Of a stretch of DNA of 64,000 nt, positions 8,761 to 16,775 are shown in pieces; the stretch's first letter is position 1, and the number at the start of each line of letters is the position of its first letter. Where the stretch lies: assembly GCA_965279255.1 (NCBI GenBank), contig OZ257146.1, positions 2,418,001 through 2,482,000 on the forward strand, written 5' to 3'. A program made the translations under genes and the position numbers. The notes under the pieces were generated by a model. The model was given only the letters and a program-made list of their open reading frames with translations, had not been told where the DNA came from and did no database searches. The DNA is from CAMFLJ01 sp965279255 (GTDB taxonomy: Bacteria > Actinomycetota > Acidimicrobiia > Acidimicrobiales > Acidimicrobilacustridaceae).

Positions 8761-9483
8761 TCAGGGGGCGAGGGCGGCCCACTCGTCGGCCACCGCCGCG
8801 TCGCCCAGCACGTCGAGCCCCTCGGCCCGGCCCCGGTTCCACACGAAGCGGAACAGGTCGGAGGCGCCACCCCGCACGGCGCAGTCGCCCTTGGTGTGCT
8901 CGCGGGTGGTGACCACGGCGCCGTCGACCGCCCTCACCAGCCACTCCCCCGGGCCGTCGGTGCGGTGGAGGTGGAGGCTGCCGGCGGGCAGGGGCCGCTC
9001 CCAGCGACGGGCCGAGAACGGCACGAGCACGTCGTAGAACTCGTCGATCCCGTCGACGGCCATGTCCGGGTCGAACGGGCCCGGCACCCCGTGGGCGAGC
9101 TCGGCGTCGTAGCGGTGGACCTCCAGCTCGTGGGCCATGCGCCGGAGGTAGAAGCGGGTCGTGCCCACCCCCGCCCACGTGTAGAGGGGCTGGTCCAGTT
9201 CGATGTCGCTCAGGGCCGCCACCAACCGGGCGAGGCCGTCGGCGAAGAAAGCGAGCACCTCGTCGCCCGCCGGCGCCCGGGGGATCTCGACGGGCGGGAT
9301 CTCGAGCGAGCGGCGCTCGAGGATCTCCGACACCGACCGGTGCACCCGCCCGAGGTGGCCGAGGACGTCGTGGACGGTCCAGCCCTCACAGGTCGGGACG
9401 GGGGCGTCGAGGCCCACCTCCCCGGCCGTCAGGGTGGCGGCCCCCTCGGCCTCGATCGACGCGATGAACGGTGCCGGATCCAT
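8761..9483 (-). CDS. Maleylpyruvate isomerase/mycothiol-dependent DinB-type protein (TIGR03083-like)
   Basis: A 240-residue protein with an N-terminal four-helix DinB-like domain (CEGWTVHDVLGHLGRV near 33-48; metal ligands expected from this His and from MAHELEVHRYDAE near 120-132) and a C-terminal domain typical of mycothiol-dependent maleylpyruvate isomerases. The family uses mycothiol as a thiol cofactor, which supports an actinobacterial host. The ATG at 9483 is chosen because longer reading would run into the divergent gene. A 14-base inverted repeat lies in the 51-base gap to that gene. Substrate unknown. Confidence 0.8.
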   Translation of the reverse strand: MDPAPFIASIEAEGAATLTAGEVGLDAPVPTCEGWTVHDVLGHLGRVHRSVSEILERRSLEIPPVEIPRAPAGDEVLAFFADGLARLVAALSDIELDQPLYTWAGVGTTRFYLRRMAHELEVHRYDAELAHGVPGPFDPDMAVDGIDEFYDVLVPFSARRWERPLPAGSLHLHRTDGPGEWLVRAVDGAVVTTREHTKGDCAVRGGASDLFRFVWNRGRAEGLDVLGDAAVADEWAALAP

Positions 9484-9490
9484 CGGGTCA

Positions 9491-9527
9491 GTCTGGCCCG
9501 ACACCGCCTGCCCGTGTTCGGCCAGAC
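9491..9527. promoter_or_regulatory. Inverted repeat in a divergent promoter
   Basis: Arms GTCTGGCCCGACAC (9491-9504) and GTGTTCGGCCAGAC (9514-9527) are inverted copies with two mismatches around 9 bases. It fills the 51-base gap between two divergent starts, so it could be a shared operator; an RNA hairpin is also possible. Confidence 0.5.
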
Positions 9528-9534
9528 TCGGGGG

Positions 9535-9945
9535 ATGGCACAGGGGGACGCAACCATCCATCCGGCGCGCTACGCGGTCGAGCAGCACGCCGCCCGCTGG
9601 AACGCACGCGACCGCGAGGGCTGGCTGGCCCTCTACAGCGACGACGTGATCTTCGAGGACCCGGTGGGCAAGGCCCCCAAGCACGGGCGCGCCGCCGCCG
9701 AGGGCTCGTGGGACAACTCCCTGCGCCCGGGACGGGAGTGGACCCTCGTGCCCACCCGCATCATCACCGGTGGCAACGAGGCGGTCGTCGACATGCGCAA
9801 CGAGGGCGTGGTCGACGGCGTCTCCGCCGTGGTGGAGGGCATCGAGGTCTGGAAGGTCGACGACGCCGGGCTCGTCGTGCACGTGCGGGCCTTCTTCGAG
9901 CAGCCCACCGAGATCGAGCTCGACCCCTTCTTCCAGCCCGACTGA
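9535..9945 (+). CDS. SnoaL/NTF2-like polyketide cyclase or ketosteroid-isomerase-like protein
   Basis: A 136-residue alpha+beta barrel protein of the NTF2 superfamily. The N-terminal helix ending WNARDREGWLALYSDDVIFEDPVG (about 21-44) is the standard signature, and the Asp of FEDPVG is in the usual catalytic region. Proteins of this size bind steroid- or polyketide-like ligands as isomerases or hydratases. The ATG at 9535 lies 51 bases from a divergent start. The stop TGA lies inside the left arm of a long hairpin. A role in steroid metabolism is plausible from context only. Confidence 0.8.
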   Translation: MAQGDATIHPARYAVEQHAARWNARDREGWLALYSDDVIFEDPVGKAPKHGRAAAEGSWDNSLRPGREWTLVPTRIITGGNEAVVDMRNEGVVDGVSAVVEGIEVWKVDDAGLVVHVRAFFEQPTEIELDPFFQPD

Positions 9946-9996
9946 CCCTCTGGCTCAGTACGTCACCAGGAGCGTGACGAACTGAGCCAGAGGGTC
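9944..9996. terminator. Long two-stage hairpin, repeat-family copy A
   Basis: Perfect 16-base outer arms (GACCCTCTGGCTCAGT and its complement) enclose an inner CGTCAC/GTGACG stem. It lies between converging genes and should end both. The outer arms match hairpins near 54.7 and 55.7 kb; the core differs. Confidence 0.8.
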
Positions 9997-10002
9997 GAGG
10001 GG

Positions 10003-11160
10003 CTACATGAAGGAGGACTCGGCGTCGAGGCCGAGGTGTGGGAACGCGCCCGAGACGATGGGCTGCATGTTGCCGACGCCCACGCCGCCGCCGACGGGAT
10101 CGGTGACCCGCACGACGGTGTCGCGGATCTGGTGCAGGCGCCGGGCGTTCTCGGCGGTGGTGCAGTCGGCGATGCGCTCGCCCTCGACCACCAGCGGGCC
10201 CCGCCATTCGCCGTGGTGGTGGCCGTTGAACCCGAAGTACAGCCCGGCACCGAGGTGGAAGCCGGTGTCGGAGAGGACCTCGACCCGGAGCGGCCGGTGC
10301 GAGCCGTCGGCCATGGTGGCCTCGAGGCGGCCGCCCTTCAGCCGCCGGTTCACCGGGTCGTAGGCGAGGTCGAACTCGACGTCGTCGATGTGCTCGACGG
10401 TGCCGTCGATGTGCTCGACCAGACCGGTGGTCGTGCGCTGCTGGAAGCCCGGGGCCGACACGTGGGCGACGTTCAGGAACAGGCCATAGCGGCTGCCGTC
10501 CGGGCGCTCCATCAGCACCGGGCTCCAGACGAACTGGAACGCACGGCCCTCGAGGCCACCGCCGGGCTCGAGGTCGGTGGGAGGCGCCCCGACGTCGTAG
10601 CGCACGCCCCACGAGTGGTCACGGGTCGACACCCAGGTGTCGGGGGTGATCTCGGTGCGCTCGCCGTCGATCTCGACCCAGCCCGAGCACACGCCGATCT
10701 GGTGGTAGCGCACGAGCTCGGCGGCGATGCGGCCGGCGGAGCGGTTGTGGGTGCGGTCCTCGACGAGCGGCGGGAGCACGGTCTCGTAGATCCACTCGAA
10801 GGCGATGGGCTGCACGTCGTTGGCCTCGAGGCTGAACCGCACCGTCTTCAGCGGCTCGAGCACCTCGTAGCGGATGGGCCCGGCGCCGAGCAGTTCCTGG
10901 TCGTCGGAGAGGCGGCGGCTGCCCCGCACGGTGATCTGCTCGGTGCCCCGGGAGATGCCGGCGTAGCAGTCCATGACGTTGCGGTTGGTGTACTTGCCCA
11001 GGCCGAAGCCGAGCTGGAGGCTGCCGTCCCTGGCGGCGGCCATGGCGCAGACCTTCTCGGTCCAGGCCAGGTCGCTGGTGCCGACGCTGGCGAAGGTCTC
11101 CACCACCTGGTGAGTGAAGCCCTCGTCGGCCGCGGTGAGCTGCCCGATCGGGTTGGTCAC
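10003..11160 (-). CDS. DUF7064-like/hydroxyneurosporene-synthase-like protein
   Basis: A 385-residue protein of uncertain function. The motif TRDHSWGVRYDVG lies near residue 185, followed by beta-rich segments (FQFVWSPVLMERPDGSRYG, LYFGFNGHHHGEW). A second protein here (37901-38845) has a matching DRSWGPR motif, so both probably belong to the lipocalin-like DUF7064/carotenoid-hydratase-like group. The start is taken as GTG at 11160, behind AGGGGGACATC. There is no signal peptide. It is transcribed alone, and the family is common next to acyl-CoA and steroid genes in actinobacteria. Confidence 0.65.
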   Translation of the reverse strand: MTNPIGQLTAADEGFTHQVVETFASVGTSDLAWTEKVCAMAAARDGSLQLGFGLGKYTNRNVMDCYAGISRGTEQITVRGSRRLSDDQELLGAGPIRYEVLEPLKTVRFSLEANDVQPIAFEWIYETVLPPLVEDRTHNRSAGRIAAELVRYHQIGVCSGWVEIDGERTEITPDTWVSTRDHSWGVRYDVGAPPTDLEPGGGLEGRAFQFVWSPVLMERPDGSRYGLFLNVAHVSAPGFQQRTTTGLVEHIDGTVEHIDDVEFDLAYDPVNRRLKGGRLEATMADGSHRPLRVEVLSDTGFHLGAGLYFGFNGHHHGEWRGPLVVEGERIADCTTAENARRLHQIRDTVVRVTDPVGGGVGVGNMQPIVSGAFPHLGLDAESSFM

Positions 11161-11282
11161 GATGTCCCCCTGTTGCTCGATCCCGTCCCGTGCCCACGGG
11201 CGGTGCGCCGTCGAGTTCAGCACACCGCGGCCCCTCCGGCGTCGGGTCCCGGGCCGCCCCCAGGCCGGTACGGTTCCCGCCC

Positions 11283-11705
11283 ATGACGGCCATCGCCAGC
11301 CCCGCACCGCCTGACGAGCCCACACCGGTCGAGACGACCGAGGACCCGGGCCGTCGCCGGTCACGGCAGCGCCTCGCCGCGCTGATGATCGTCGCCGGGG
11401 TGATGCACTTCGTCGCGCCGAAGCCGTTCGACCAGATCGTGCCCCGGCGGCTGGGCCGACCCCGCTTCTGGGTCTACGCCAGCGGCGTCGTCGAGCTCGT
11501 CGCCGGCGGCCTGCTGCTCGACCGCCGCACGGCGCGAGCGGGCGGTGCGGTGGCGACGGCCACGATCGTCGCCGTCTACCCCGCCAACATCAAGGCCGCC
11601 GTCGACGCGGGGCCGCCGGTGAACGCCGTCGCCGCGCTCACCTGGCTGCGGCTGCCGTTCCAGGTCCCGCTGTTCACCTGGGCCCTGGGCCACGCCCGGG
11701 GCTGA
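11283..11705 (+). CDS. DoxX-like small membrane protein
   Basis: A 140-residue protein with an Arg/Pro/Glu-rich cytoplasmic head (1-32) and three to four hydrophobic segments. The motif LAALMIVAGVMHFVAPKPFDQIVPR (about 30-54) is the hallmark of DoxX/DUF4267-type membrane proteins, and VYASGVVELVAGGLLL forms the second helix. The molecular role of this group is poorly defined. The ATG at 11283 stands alone, with no clear operon partner; it diverges from a gene starting at 11160. Confidence 0.75.
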   Translation: MTAIASPAPPDEPTPVETTEDPGRRRSRQRLAALMIVAGVMHFVAPKPFDQIVPRRLGRPRFWVYASGVVELVAGGLLLDRRTARAGGAVATATIVAVYPANIKAAVDAGPPVNAVAALTWLRLPFQVPLFTWALGHARG

Positions 11706-11709
11706 TCGG

Positions 11710-11733
11710 CGGCGAGAGCTCGCTCGTTCGCCG
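11710..11733. terminator. Hairpin between convergent genes
   Basis: CGGCGA/TCGCCG arms with an inner GAGC/GCTC stem lie in the 62-base gap between the DoxX-like gene and the maoC gene. Confidence 0.5.
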
Positions 11734-11767
11734 GCTCAGCATCGAACCGACGTCGGGAGGCCTCGGC

Positions 11768-12265
11768 TCAGTAGAGCCAGCGGCTGATGGAGTCGATGAC
11801 GCAGGCCGGACGGTCGCCGCCCTGGATCTCGATGGTGATGCGCACGAGGGTCTGGATGCCGCCCTTGACCTCGGAGACCTCGATCATCTCGGCCCCGGCC
11901 CGGATCGACTGGCCGACCTTCACCGGCGACGGGAACCGCACCTTGTCGACGCCGTAGTTGATCCCCGCCGAGAAGCCCCGGGTCTCGATGATCTGGGGCA
12001 GGAAGTAGTTCGACAGCGACATCGTGAGGTAGCCGTGGGCGATGGCCGCGCCGAAGGGCCCGTCCTTGGCCGCCTCCGGGTCCACGTGGATCCACTGGTG
12101 GTCGCCGGTGGCGTCGGCGAAGGTGTTCACGCGCTCCTGGTCGATCTCGAGCCAGTCGCTGTAGCCGAGGTGGGTGCCCACCGCGGCCCGCACGGCGTCG
12201 GCGCCGTCGAGCACCGTCTTGGCCTGCGGGGCGTCGGGGGCGTCGTTGGATGTCTCTGCGCTCAC
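11768..12265 (-). CDS. MaoC-like (R)-specific enoyl-CoA hydratase
   Basis: A 165-residue hot-dog-fold protein. The hydratase-2 signature is FADATGDHQWIHVDPEAA (about 50-67): the Asp and His five residues apart are the catalytic pair in this family. The GTG at 12265 overlaps the ipdC stop (GTGA), so this is the last gene of the echA20-ipdABC operon. It would add water to an enoyl-CoA made while the opened C/D-ring remnant is shortened by beta-oxidation. The exact substrate is not known; some family members have a binding rather than catalytic role. Confidence 0.88.
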   Translation of the reverse strand: MSAETSNDAPDAPQAKTVLDGADAVRAAVGTHLGYSDWLEIDQERVNTFADATGDHQWIHVDPEAAKDGPFGAAIAHGYLTMSLSNYFLPQIIETRGFSAGINYGVDKVRFPSPVKVGQSIRAGAEMIEVSEVKGGIQTLVRITIEIQGGDRPACVIDSISRWLY

Positions 12266-13344
12266 GATGGTCCTCCGGGGGTGCGGCCGGCGAGGCGGTC
12301 GAGGGTGGACTCGGCCTCGGCGACGATGCGGGAGACGACGTCCTCGGCGCTGGGGAGGTCGTCGATGACACCGACCACCTGGCCGGTGGGCAGGATGCCG
12401 GCGTCGAGCTCACCGTCGACCAGCGTGGCCTTGGTGAGGATCGGGGTGTTGCCGGCCATGATGACCTCGGCCCACGGCATCTCCATGCGCTTCTTCATGG
12501 CCAGGCCCTCACGAGCCATCTGGTACCACGAGAGGCCGGTGTACTTGCGGAACTTCGCGGCGTTGGCGATGGCCTTGGGCACCGCCGTGATCGGCGAGGC
12601 GGAGTCCATCTGCTCGACCAGCTCGGTCTTGATCACGCGGTGCGGGGCACCGTCGACCTTGGTCGTGACGAGCGTGCCCGTGACCGGCGTGCCGAGGTAC
12701 GCCTTCTTGACCTCCATCGGCACGGCCGAGTCGGAGGTGAGCAGGAAGCGGGTGCCCATGGCGATGCCCGAGGCCCCGTAGGCCAGCGCGGCCACCAGGC
12801 CGCGGCCGTCGAAGTAGCCACCGGCCGCCACGACCGGCACCCGGCCGCCGACCACGTCGACGACCTCGGGGAGCAGCAGCGACGTGGGCACCGAGCCGGT
12901 GTGGCCACCGCCCTCGCCACCCTGCACGAGGATGGCGTCGACGCCCCACTCCATGACCTTCTCGGCGTGGCGCTTGGCCCCGATCGAGGGCATCACCTTC
13001 ACGCCGTGGTCGTGCAGGTACTCGATGAGGTCCTTCTTGGGCGCCTGGGCGAACGAAGCGACCGGCACACCCTCACGGATGAGCAGGTCGAGGCGCTGGC
13101 GGATGTCGTCGGCGTCGGCGCGCATGTTGACGCCGAAGGGCGCCTGGGTGCGGCGCTTCACGTCGGCGACGGCGCGGACGAGCTCGTCGTAGGTCATCGT
13201 CGCCGAGGCGATGATGCCGAAGGCGCCGGCGTTGCACGTGGCCGACACCAGCTTCGGCCCGGCCACCCACCCCATGCCCGTCTGGACGATCGGGTAACGG
13301 CAGCCGAGCAGGTCGAGCAGCGGGGTCTGCAGCGCGGGATGCAT
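12262..13344 (-). CDS. ipdC: IpdC-like flavin-dependent nitronate-monooxygenase-family enzyme
   Basis: A 360-residue FMN-binding TIM barrel of the 2-nitropropane dioxygenase/nitronate monooxygenase family. Flavin-site motifs are IVQTGMGWVAGPKLV (about 19-33), VQGGEGGGHTG (139-149), VPVVAAGGYFDGRG (168-181) and GASGIAMGTRFLL. IpdC of Mycobacterium and Rhodococcus acts on the bicyclic C/D-ring acyl-CoA before EchA20 opens ring D. Assignment rests on family plus position: the ATG overlaps the ipdB stop by one base, and the order echA20-ipdA-ipdB-ipdC equals that around Rv3550-Rv3553 in M. tuberculosis. Confidence 0.88.
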   Translation of the reverse strand: MHPALQTPLLDLLGCRYPIVQTGMGWVAGPKLVSATCNAGAFGIIASATMTYDELVRAVADVKRRTQAPFGVNMRADADDIRQRLDLLIREGVPVASFAQAPKKDLIEYLHDHGVKVMPSIGAKRHAEKVMEWGVDAILVQGGEGGGHTGSVPTSLLLPEVVDVVGGRVPVVAAGGYFDGRGLVAALAYGASGIAMGTRFLLTSDSAVPMEVKKAYLGTPVTGTLVTTKVDGAPHRVIKTELVEQMDSASPITAVPKAIANAAKFRKYTGLSWYQMAREGLAMKKRMEMPWAEVIMAGNTPILTKATLVDGELDAGILPTGQVVGVIDDLPSAEDVVSRIVAEAESTLDRLAGRTPGGPS

Positions 13345-14111
13345 CAGGCGGGAGCCGGGAGCTCGCGGTCGCGGAACGACTTGGGGTCGAGGACCTCACG
13401 GAGCACGGTGAGCTCCTCGTCGGTGGGCAGCCGGGTGGTGGGCACGTCGTCGGGGATCACCAGCTCGAAGCCGGTCGCGGCCACGACGGCGTCGACCGAG
13501 ACCCCCGGGTGCACCGAGGCGAGGCGCATGCGGTGGTCGGGGGTGTCGAAGTCGAGCACGGCCAGGTTGGTGACGACCCGGCGGATCTCGTGGTGGGCCT
13601 TCACCCAGTCACCGAGCTCGGCGGCCCGGTCGTACCCGATGCCCGACACGGTGTCGACCTTCTCGACGAAGCACCGGCTGGTGTGGTTGCCGATGAAGTA
13701 GCTCGTGGTGTGGTTGATCGTGTTGCCGGGGGCACCCCGCACGCCGAGCAGCTGGGCCTTGGGCTTTTCCCACGGGCCGATGTTGGCGATGTTCTGGTTG
13801 CCGTAGGCGTCGATCTGGCTGGCGCCCATCACGACGTGGCGCCGGCCGCCCCACAGGGTGTCGAACACCGTGCGGAACGGGACCCAGCCCTCGATCTCCT
13901 TCTCGGTGCCACCGAGCGGCAGGTCGTTGGCGACGAAGAAGGCCTCGCCGTCGGAGACCAGCAGGTCGGGCTCGAAGGTGGCGCGGGCCAGGCGGGCCCC
14001 GAGGGACGGGATGTTGCCCATGCCGGAGGCGAAGATCTCGCCGTCGCCGCGGAAGGTGTCGGCCACGGCCGCCACGCAGATCTCGCCGAGGGTGACGTCT
14101 GAGGTGCTCAT
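13344..14111 (-). CDS. ipdB: IpdB, beta subunit of the steroid ring-C-opening CoA-transferase-family hydrolase
   Basis: A 255-residue class I CoA-transferase beta-subunit-like protein. Recognisable segments are FASGMGNIPSLGARLA (about 27-42), LLVSDGEAFFVA and VVMGASQIDAYGNQN (around 90-105). IpdA and IpdB form a heterotetramer that hydrolyses the last steroid ring of COCHEA-CoA instead of transferring CoA. The ATG at 14111 overlaps the ipdA stop (ATGA), so the subunits are coupled. Adjacent ipdA and ipdC make the assignment firm. Confidence 0.92.
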   Translation of the reverse strand: MSTSDVTLGEICVAAVADTFRGDGEIFASGMGNIPSLGARLARATFEPDLLVSDGEAFFVANDLPLGGTEKEIEGWVPFRTVFDTLWGGRRHVVMGASQIDAYGNQNIANIGPWEKPKAQLLGVRGAPGNTINHTTSYFIGNHTSRCFVEKVDTVSGIGYDRAAELGDWVKAHHEIRRVVTNLAVLDFDTPDHRMRLASVHPGVSVDAVVAATGFELVIPDDVPTTRLPTDEELTVLREVLDPKSFRDRELPAPA

Positions 14112-14965
14112 CGGGAGGCCACCGCCTTCTGGTAGTCGGCTTCGCTGCCGGAGAGGTAGGTGTCGACGAACGCCTGCCAGGCCTCGGGGTCGCCCGCGGC
14201 CTTGGCGTACTCCTTCTGGAAGGCCTCGTCGCGCTCGTAGTCGGGCTGGCAGTTGGTGAAGTGGGCGCCGTTGGGCGCCTCGATCACACCGTCGACCATC
14301 GAGCGGTTGATCTTCATCGTGTGGAACGAGCCGTTCGCCAGCAGCTCGGCGGTGGGCACGACCTTCTCGCACGAGAGGAAGCGACGGCCGGACTCGGCGG
14401 CGGCACCGAGGAAGAGGTCGTCGAAGTAGAGGTCCGGGCCGAGGAACTGGGCGTTGCCCCGCTCGTCGGCGCGGTTCAGGTGCACGAAGGCGGCGTCGAG
14501 CTTGAGCGCCGGCACGGCCAGGAGCTCCTCGCCGTCGGCGTAGGGGCTGGTGACGGTCTTCAGCGTCGGGTCGTTCTTGACCACGTCGGAGCCGAGGCCC
14601 GAACGGGTGGGGAGGAACGGCAGGCGCAGGCTGGCGGCGTAGAGCCCCCACTGGAGCATGCCTTCGTCCCACTCCACGACCTCCGGGATGGAGCCGCTCT
14701 GGCGGGCCAGGCGGAAGTGGGGCTCGAGGGCGATCGAGTCGAGCGACACGAAGCCGTACACGACCCGGCGCAGCTTCCCGGCCGCGGCCAGCAGGCCCAC
14801 GTCGGGGCCGCCGTAGGAGACGACGGTGAGGTCCTTCAGGTCGGTGCGCAGCAGCGCCCGGACGAGCGACATCGGCTTGCGGCGACTGCCCCAGCCCCCG
14901 ATGCCGATGGTCATGCCGTCCTCGAGCGAGGCGACGGCCTCGTCCTCGGTGATGAGCTTGCTCAA
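14108..14965 (-). CDS. ipdA: IpdA, alpha subunit of the steroid ring-C-opening CoA-transferase-family hydrolase
   Basis: A 285-residue CoA-transferase alpha-like protein. The N-terminal glycine loop MTIGIGGWGSRRKPMSLV lies at about 18-35. The segment EVVEWDEGMLQWGL (95-108) holds Glu98 and Glu101, near where the catalytic glutamate of characterised IpdAB is placed. It pairs with IpdB. The start is an unusual TTG at 14965: it is the only start giving the complete N-terminus, it lies immediately after the echA20 TAG, and AAGGGGAAG supplies a ribosome site. The next in-frame ATG would remove 17 conserved residues. Confidence 0.92.
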   Translation of the reverse strand: MSKLITEDEAVASLEDGMTIGIGGWGSRRKPMSLVRALLRTDLKDLTVVSYGGPDVGLLAAAGKLRRVVYGFVSLDSIALEPHFRLARQSGSIPEVVEWDEGMLQWGLYAASLRLPFLPTRSGLGSDVVKNDPTLKTVTSPYADGEELLAVPALKLDAAFVHLNRADERGNAQFLGPDLYFDDLFLGAAAESGRRFLSCEKVVPTAELLANGSFHTMKINRSMVDGVIEAPNGAHFTNCQPDYERDEAFQKEYAKAAGDPEAWQAFVDTYLSGSEADYQKAVASR

Positions 14966-15754
14966 CTACTTCCCCTTCTCGGTCTTGGTCTCGCCGCTGT
15001 TGCCGGCGGTCTTGCCCTCGACGACGAAGTCGTCACGCAGGTCGTCGGAGACGCCCGACAGGTTCAGCTCGAACGTGAAGCCCTGCTCGAAGCGGTAGCT
15101 CTTCTTCACGTCCCACAGGTCGATGCCGTTCAGGCTCTCCTTGGCGGCGCGGATCACGGTCGGCGACTTGGCGGCGATCTTGCCCGCCAGCTCGCGGGCC
15201 GCGCCCAGCAGCTCGTCGGCGGGCACGACCTGGCTGACCGAGCCCCAGCCGTGGAGCTGCTCGGCCAGCACGTTCTGCGACGTGTAGACCATCTCGCGCA
15301 TCTTGTGCTGCGGCACCAGGCGGCTGAGGTGGGTGGCGGCGCCGAGCGCCCCACGGTCGACCTCGGGGAGCCCGAACTTGGTGCCCTCGGCGGCGATGAT
15401 CACGTCGGAGTTGCCGACCAGGCCGATGCCGCCACCGACGCAGAAGCCGTGTACCGCGCTGATCACGGGGACCTCGCACTCGTACACCGCAGCGAAGGCC
15501 GCGTAGCAGCCCTTGTTCGCACCGATCAGGGCGTCGAAACCCTCGGTGTTCTGCATCTCCTTGATGTCGACGCCGGCGTTGAAGCCCTTGCCCTCGGCCC
15601 GCAGGATGACGACCCTGACCTGGCGATCCTCGCCCAGGCGGCGCACCTCGGTGGCCAGTTCGAACCACTCCGCGACGGTGAGCGCGTTGACGGGCGGGCA
15701 GTTCTGCACGACCTCCGCGATCCCGTCGTCACCGACGCTGACTTCGATACCCAT
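14966..15754 (-). CDS. echA20: EchA20-like crotonase, steroid ring-D-opening hydrolase
   Basis: A 262-residue crotonase-fold protein. The oxyanion-hole segments are GKGFNAGVDIKEM (about 55-67) and HGFCVGGGIGLVGNSDVIIA (102-121). EchA20 opens ring D of HIEC-CoA by retro-Claisen-like hydrolysis just before IpdAB acts. The family call comes from the fold; the specific call comes from direct fusion to the ipdABC operon. The ATG at 15754 begins the protein proper. A perfect TCTGACG palindrome (15777-15793) ends 23 bases upstream and should control this operon and the divergent SDR. Confidence 0.9.
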   Translation of the reverse strand: MGIEVSVGDDGIAEVVQNCPPVNALTVAEWFELATEVRRLGEDRQVRVVILRAEGKGFNAGVDIKEMQNTEGFDALIGANKGCYAAFAAVYECEVPVISAVHGFCVGGGIGLVGNSDVIIAAEGTKFGLPEVDRGALGAATHLSRLVPQHKMREMVYTSQNVLAEQLHGWGSVSQVVPADELLGAARELAGKIAAKSPTVIRAAKESLNGIDLWDVKKSYRFEQGFTFELNLSGVSDDLRDDFVVEGKTAGNSGETKTEKGK

Positions 15755-15776
15755 GACGGGCGACGCTACTAGGCGG

Positions 15777-15793
15777 TCTGACGGCTCGTCAGA
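15777..15793. promoter_or_regulatory. Palindromic operator, site 2 of 7, divergent promoter
   Basis: Perfect 7-base arms TCTGACG and CGTCAGA around GCT. It sits between echA20 (minus) and an SDR gene (plus), so one bound dimer could control both. Confidence 0.8.
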
Positions 15794-15856
15794 TGCAGAA
15801 GTGCCGCGTAGGGTGCCTCCGGACCAGTCCACGAACGACCGCTGCAGGAGGCCCGC

Positions 15857-16618
15857 GTGGCACTCGAGATCGACATGACGGGCAAGGCCGTCCTCGTCAC
15901 CGGGGGCACCAAGGGGGTCGGCCGGGGCATCGCCCAGCGCTTCGCCGACGCCGGCGCCTCGGTCGTGGTGTGCGCCCGTCGCGAGCCCGAGAACCCGCTG
16001 CCCGAGGGCTGGACCTTCGTGCCCGCCGACCTGCGTGACGGCGAGGCCGCCTTCGCCGCCGTCGATGCCGCGCACGGGGTGCACGGCCGCCTCGACTGCG
16101 TGGTCAACAACGCCGGCGGCTCACCCCCCGCCGACTCGGCCGAGGCCTCGCCCCGGTTCTCCGAGCGCATCGTGGCGCTCAACCTGCTGGCCCCGATGTT
16201 CGTGGCCCAGCGGGCCTACCACCACATGAAGGACCAGCCCGAGGGCGGCTCCATCGTGAACGTGGGCTCGATCGTCGCCCAGCGCCCCTCCCCCACCACC
16301 GCCGCCTACGGCGCGGCCAAGGCCGGGCTCAAGCAGCTCACCCAGACCCTCGCCATGGAGTGGGCGCCCGTCGTGCGGGTGAACTCCATCACCTGCGGCT
16401 ACATCCTCACCGAGCAGGCCGAGCTGTTCTACGGCGACGGCGACACCCGCGCCCAGGTCGAGGCCCTCATCCCGCTTGGCCGCCTCGCCATGCCCACCGA
16501 CATCGGCGACGTGGCCGTGTTCCTGGCCTCCGACATGGCGGCCTACGTCACCGGCGCCGACGTGGCCGCCCACGGCGGCGGCGACCGCCCCCAGGTCGTC
16601 GACGAGGGCGGCGCCTAG
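15857..16618 (+). CDS. Short-chain dehydrogenase/reductase beside the steroid C/D-ring operon
   Basis: A 253-residue classical SDR. The NAD(P)-binding TGGTKGVGRG is at 15-24, NNAG near 89 and the catalytic Tyr and Lys are in AYGAAKAG (about 154-161), with the upstream SIVAQ serine. The GTG at 15857 follows CAGGAGGCCCGC. It diverges from echA20 across a shared operator. In M. tuberculosis two SDR genes (Rv3548c, Rv3549c) also adjoin echA20, so a dehydrogenase for a ring intermediate is likely. The C-terminal tail GGGDRPQVVDEGGA is slightly unusual. Exact substrate unknown. Confidence 0.87.
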   Translation: MALEIDMTGKAVLVTGGTKGVGRGIAQRFADAGASVVVCARREPENPLPEGWTFVPADLRDGEAAFAAVDAAHGVHGRLDCVVNNAGGSPPADSAEASPRFSERIVALNLLAPMFVAQRAYHHMKDQPEGGSIVNVGSIVAQRPSPTTAAYGAAKAGLKQLTQTLAMEWAPVVRVNSITCGYILTEQAELFYGDGDTRAQVEALIPLGRLAMPTDIGDVAVFLASDMAAYVTGADVAAHGGGDRPQVVDEGGA

Positions 16619-16627
16619 CTCCCACGC

Positions 16628-16736
16628 ATCGGTTGCCATCTGTCCCGGTTCGGCGGACACCCGGCAACCGATCGCGCTCGCACCGCTGACCGGTTGGCCG
16701 ATGTCCCGGTTCGGCGGACGGATGGCAACCGATCGG
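16628..16736. repeat. Two tandem hairpins sharing an 18-base core
   Basis: Hairpin one (16628-16672) has arms ATCGGTTGCC and GGCAACCGAT. Hairpin two (about 16690-16732) has related arms CGGTTGGCC and GGCAACCG. Both contain TGTCCCGGTTCGGCGGAC (16641-16658 and 16702-16719), itself able to fold through GTCC/GGAC. They fill the gap between two plus-strand genes. Confidence 0.7.
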
Positions 16737-16775
16737 GGTGAGGTGGGTCGCGGCACGGTCGGACAGACTGAGGCC

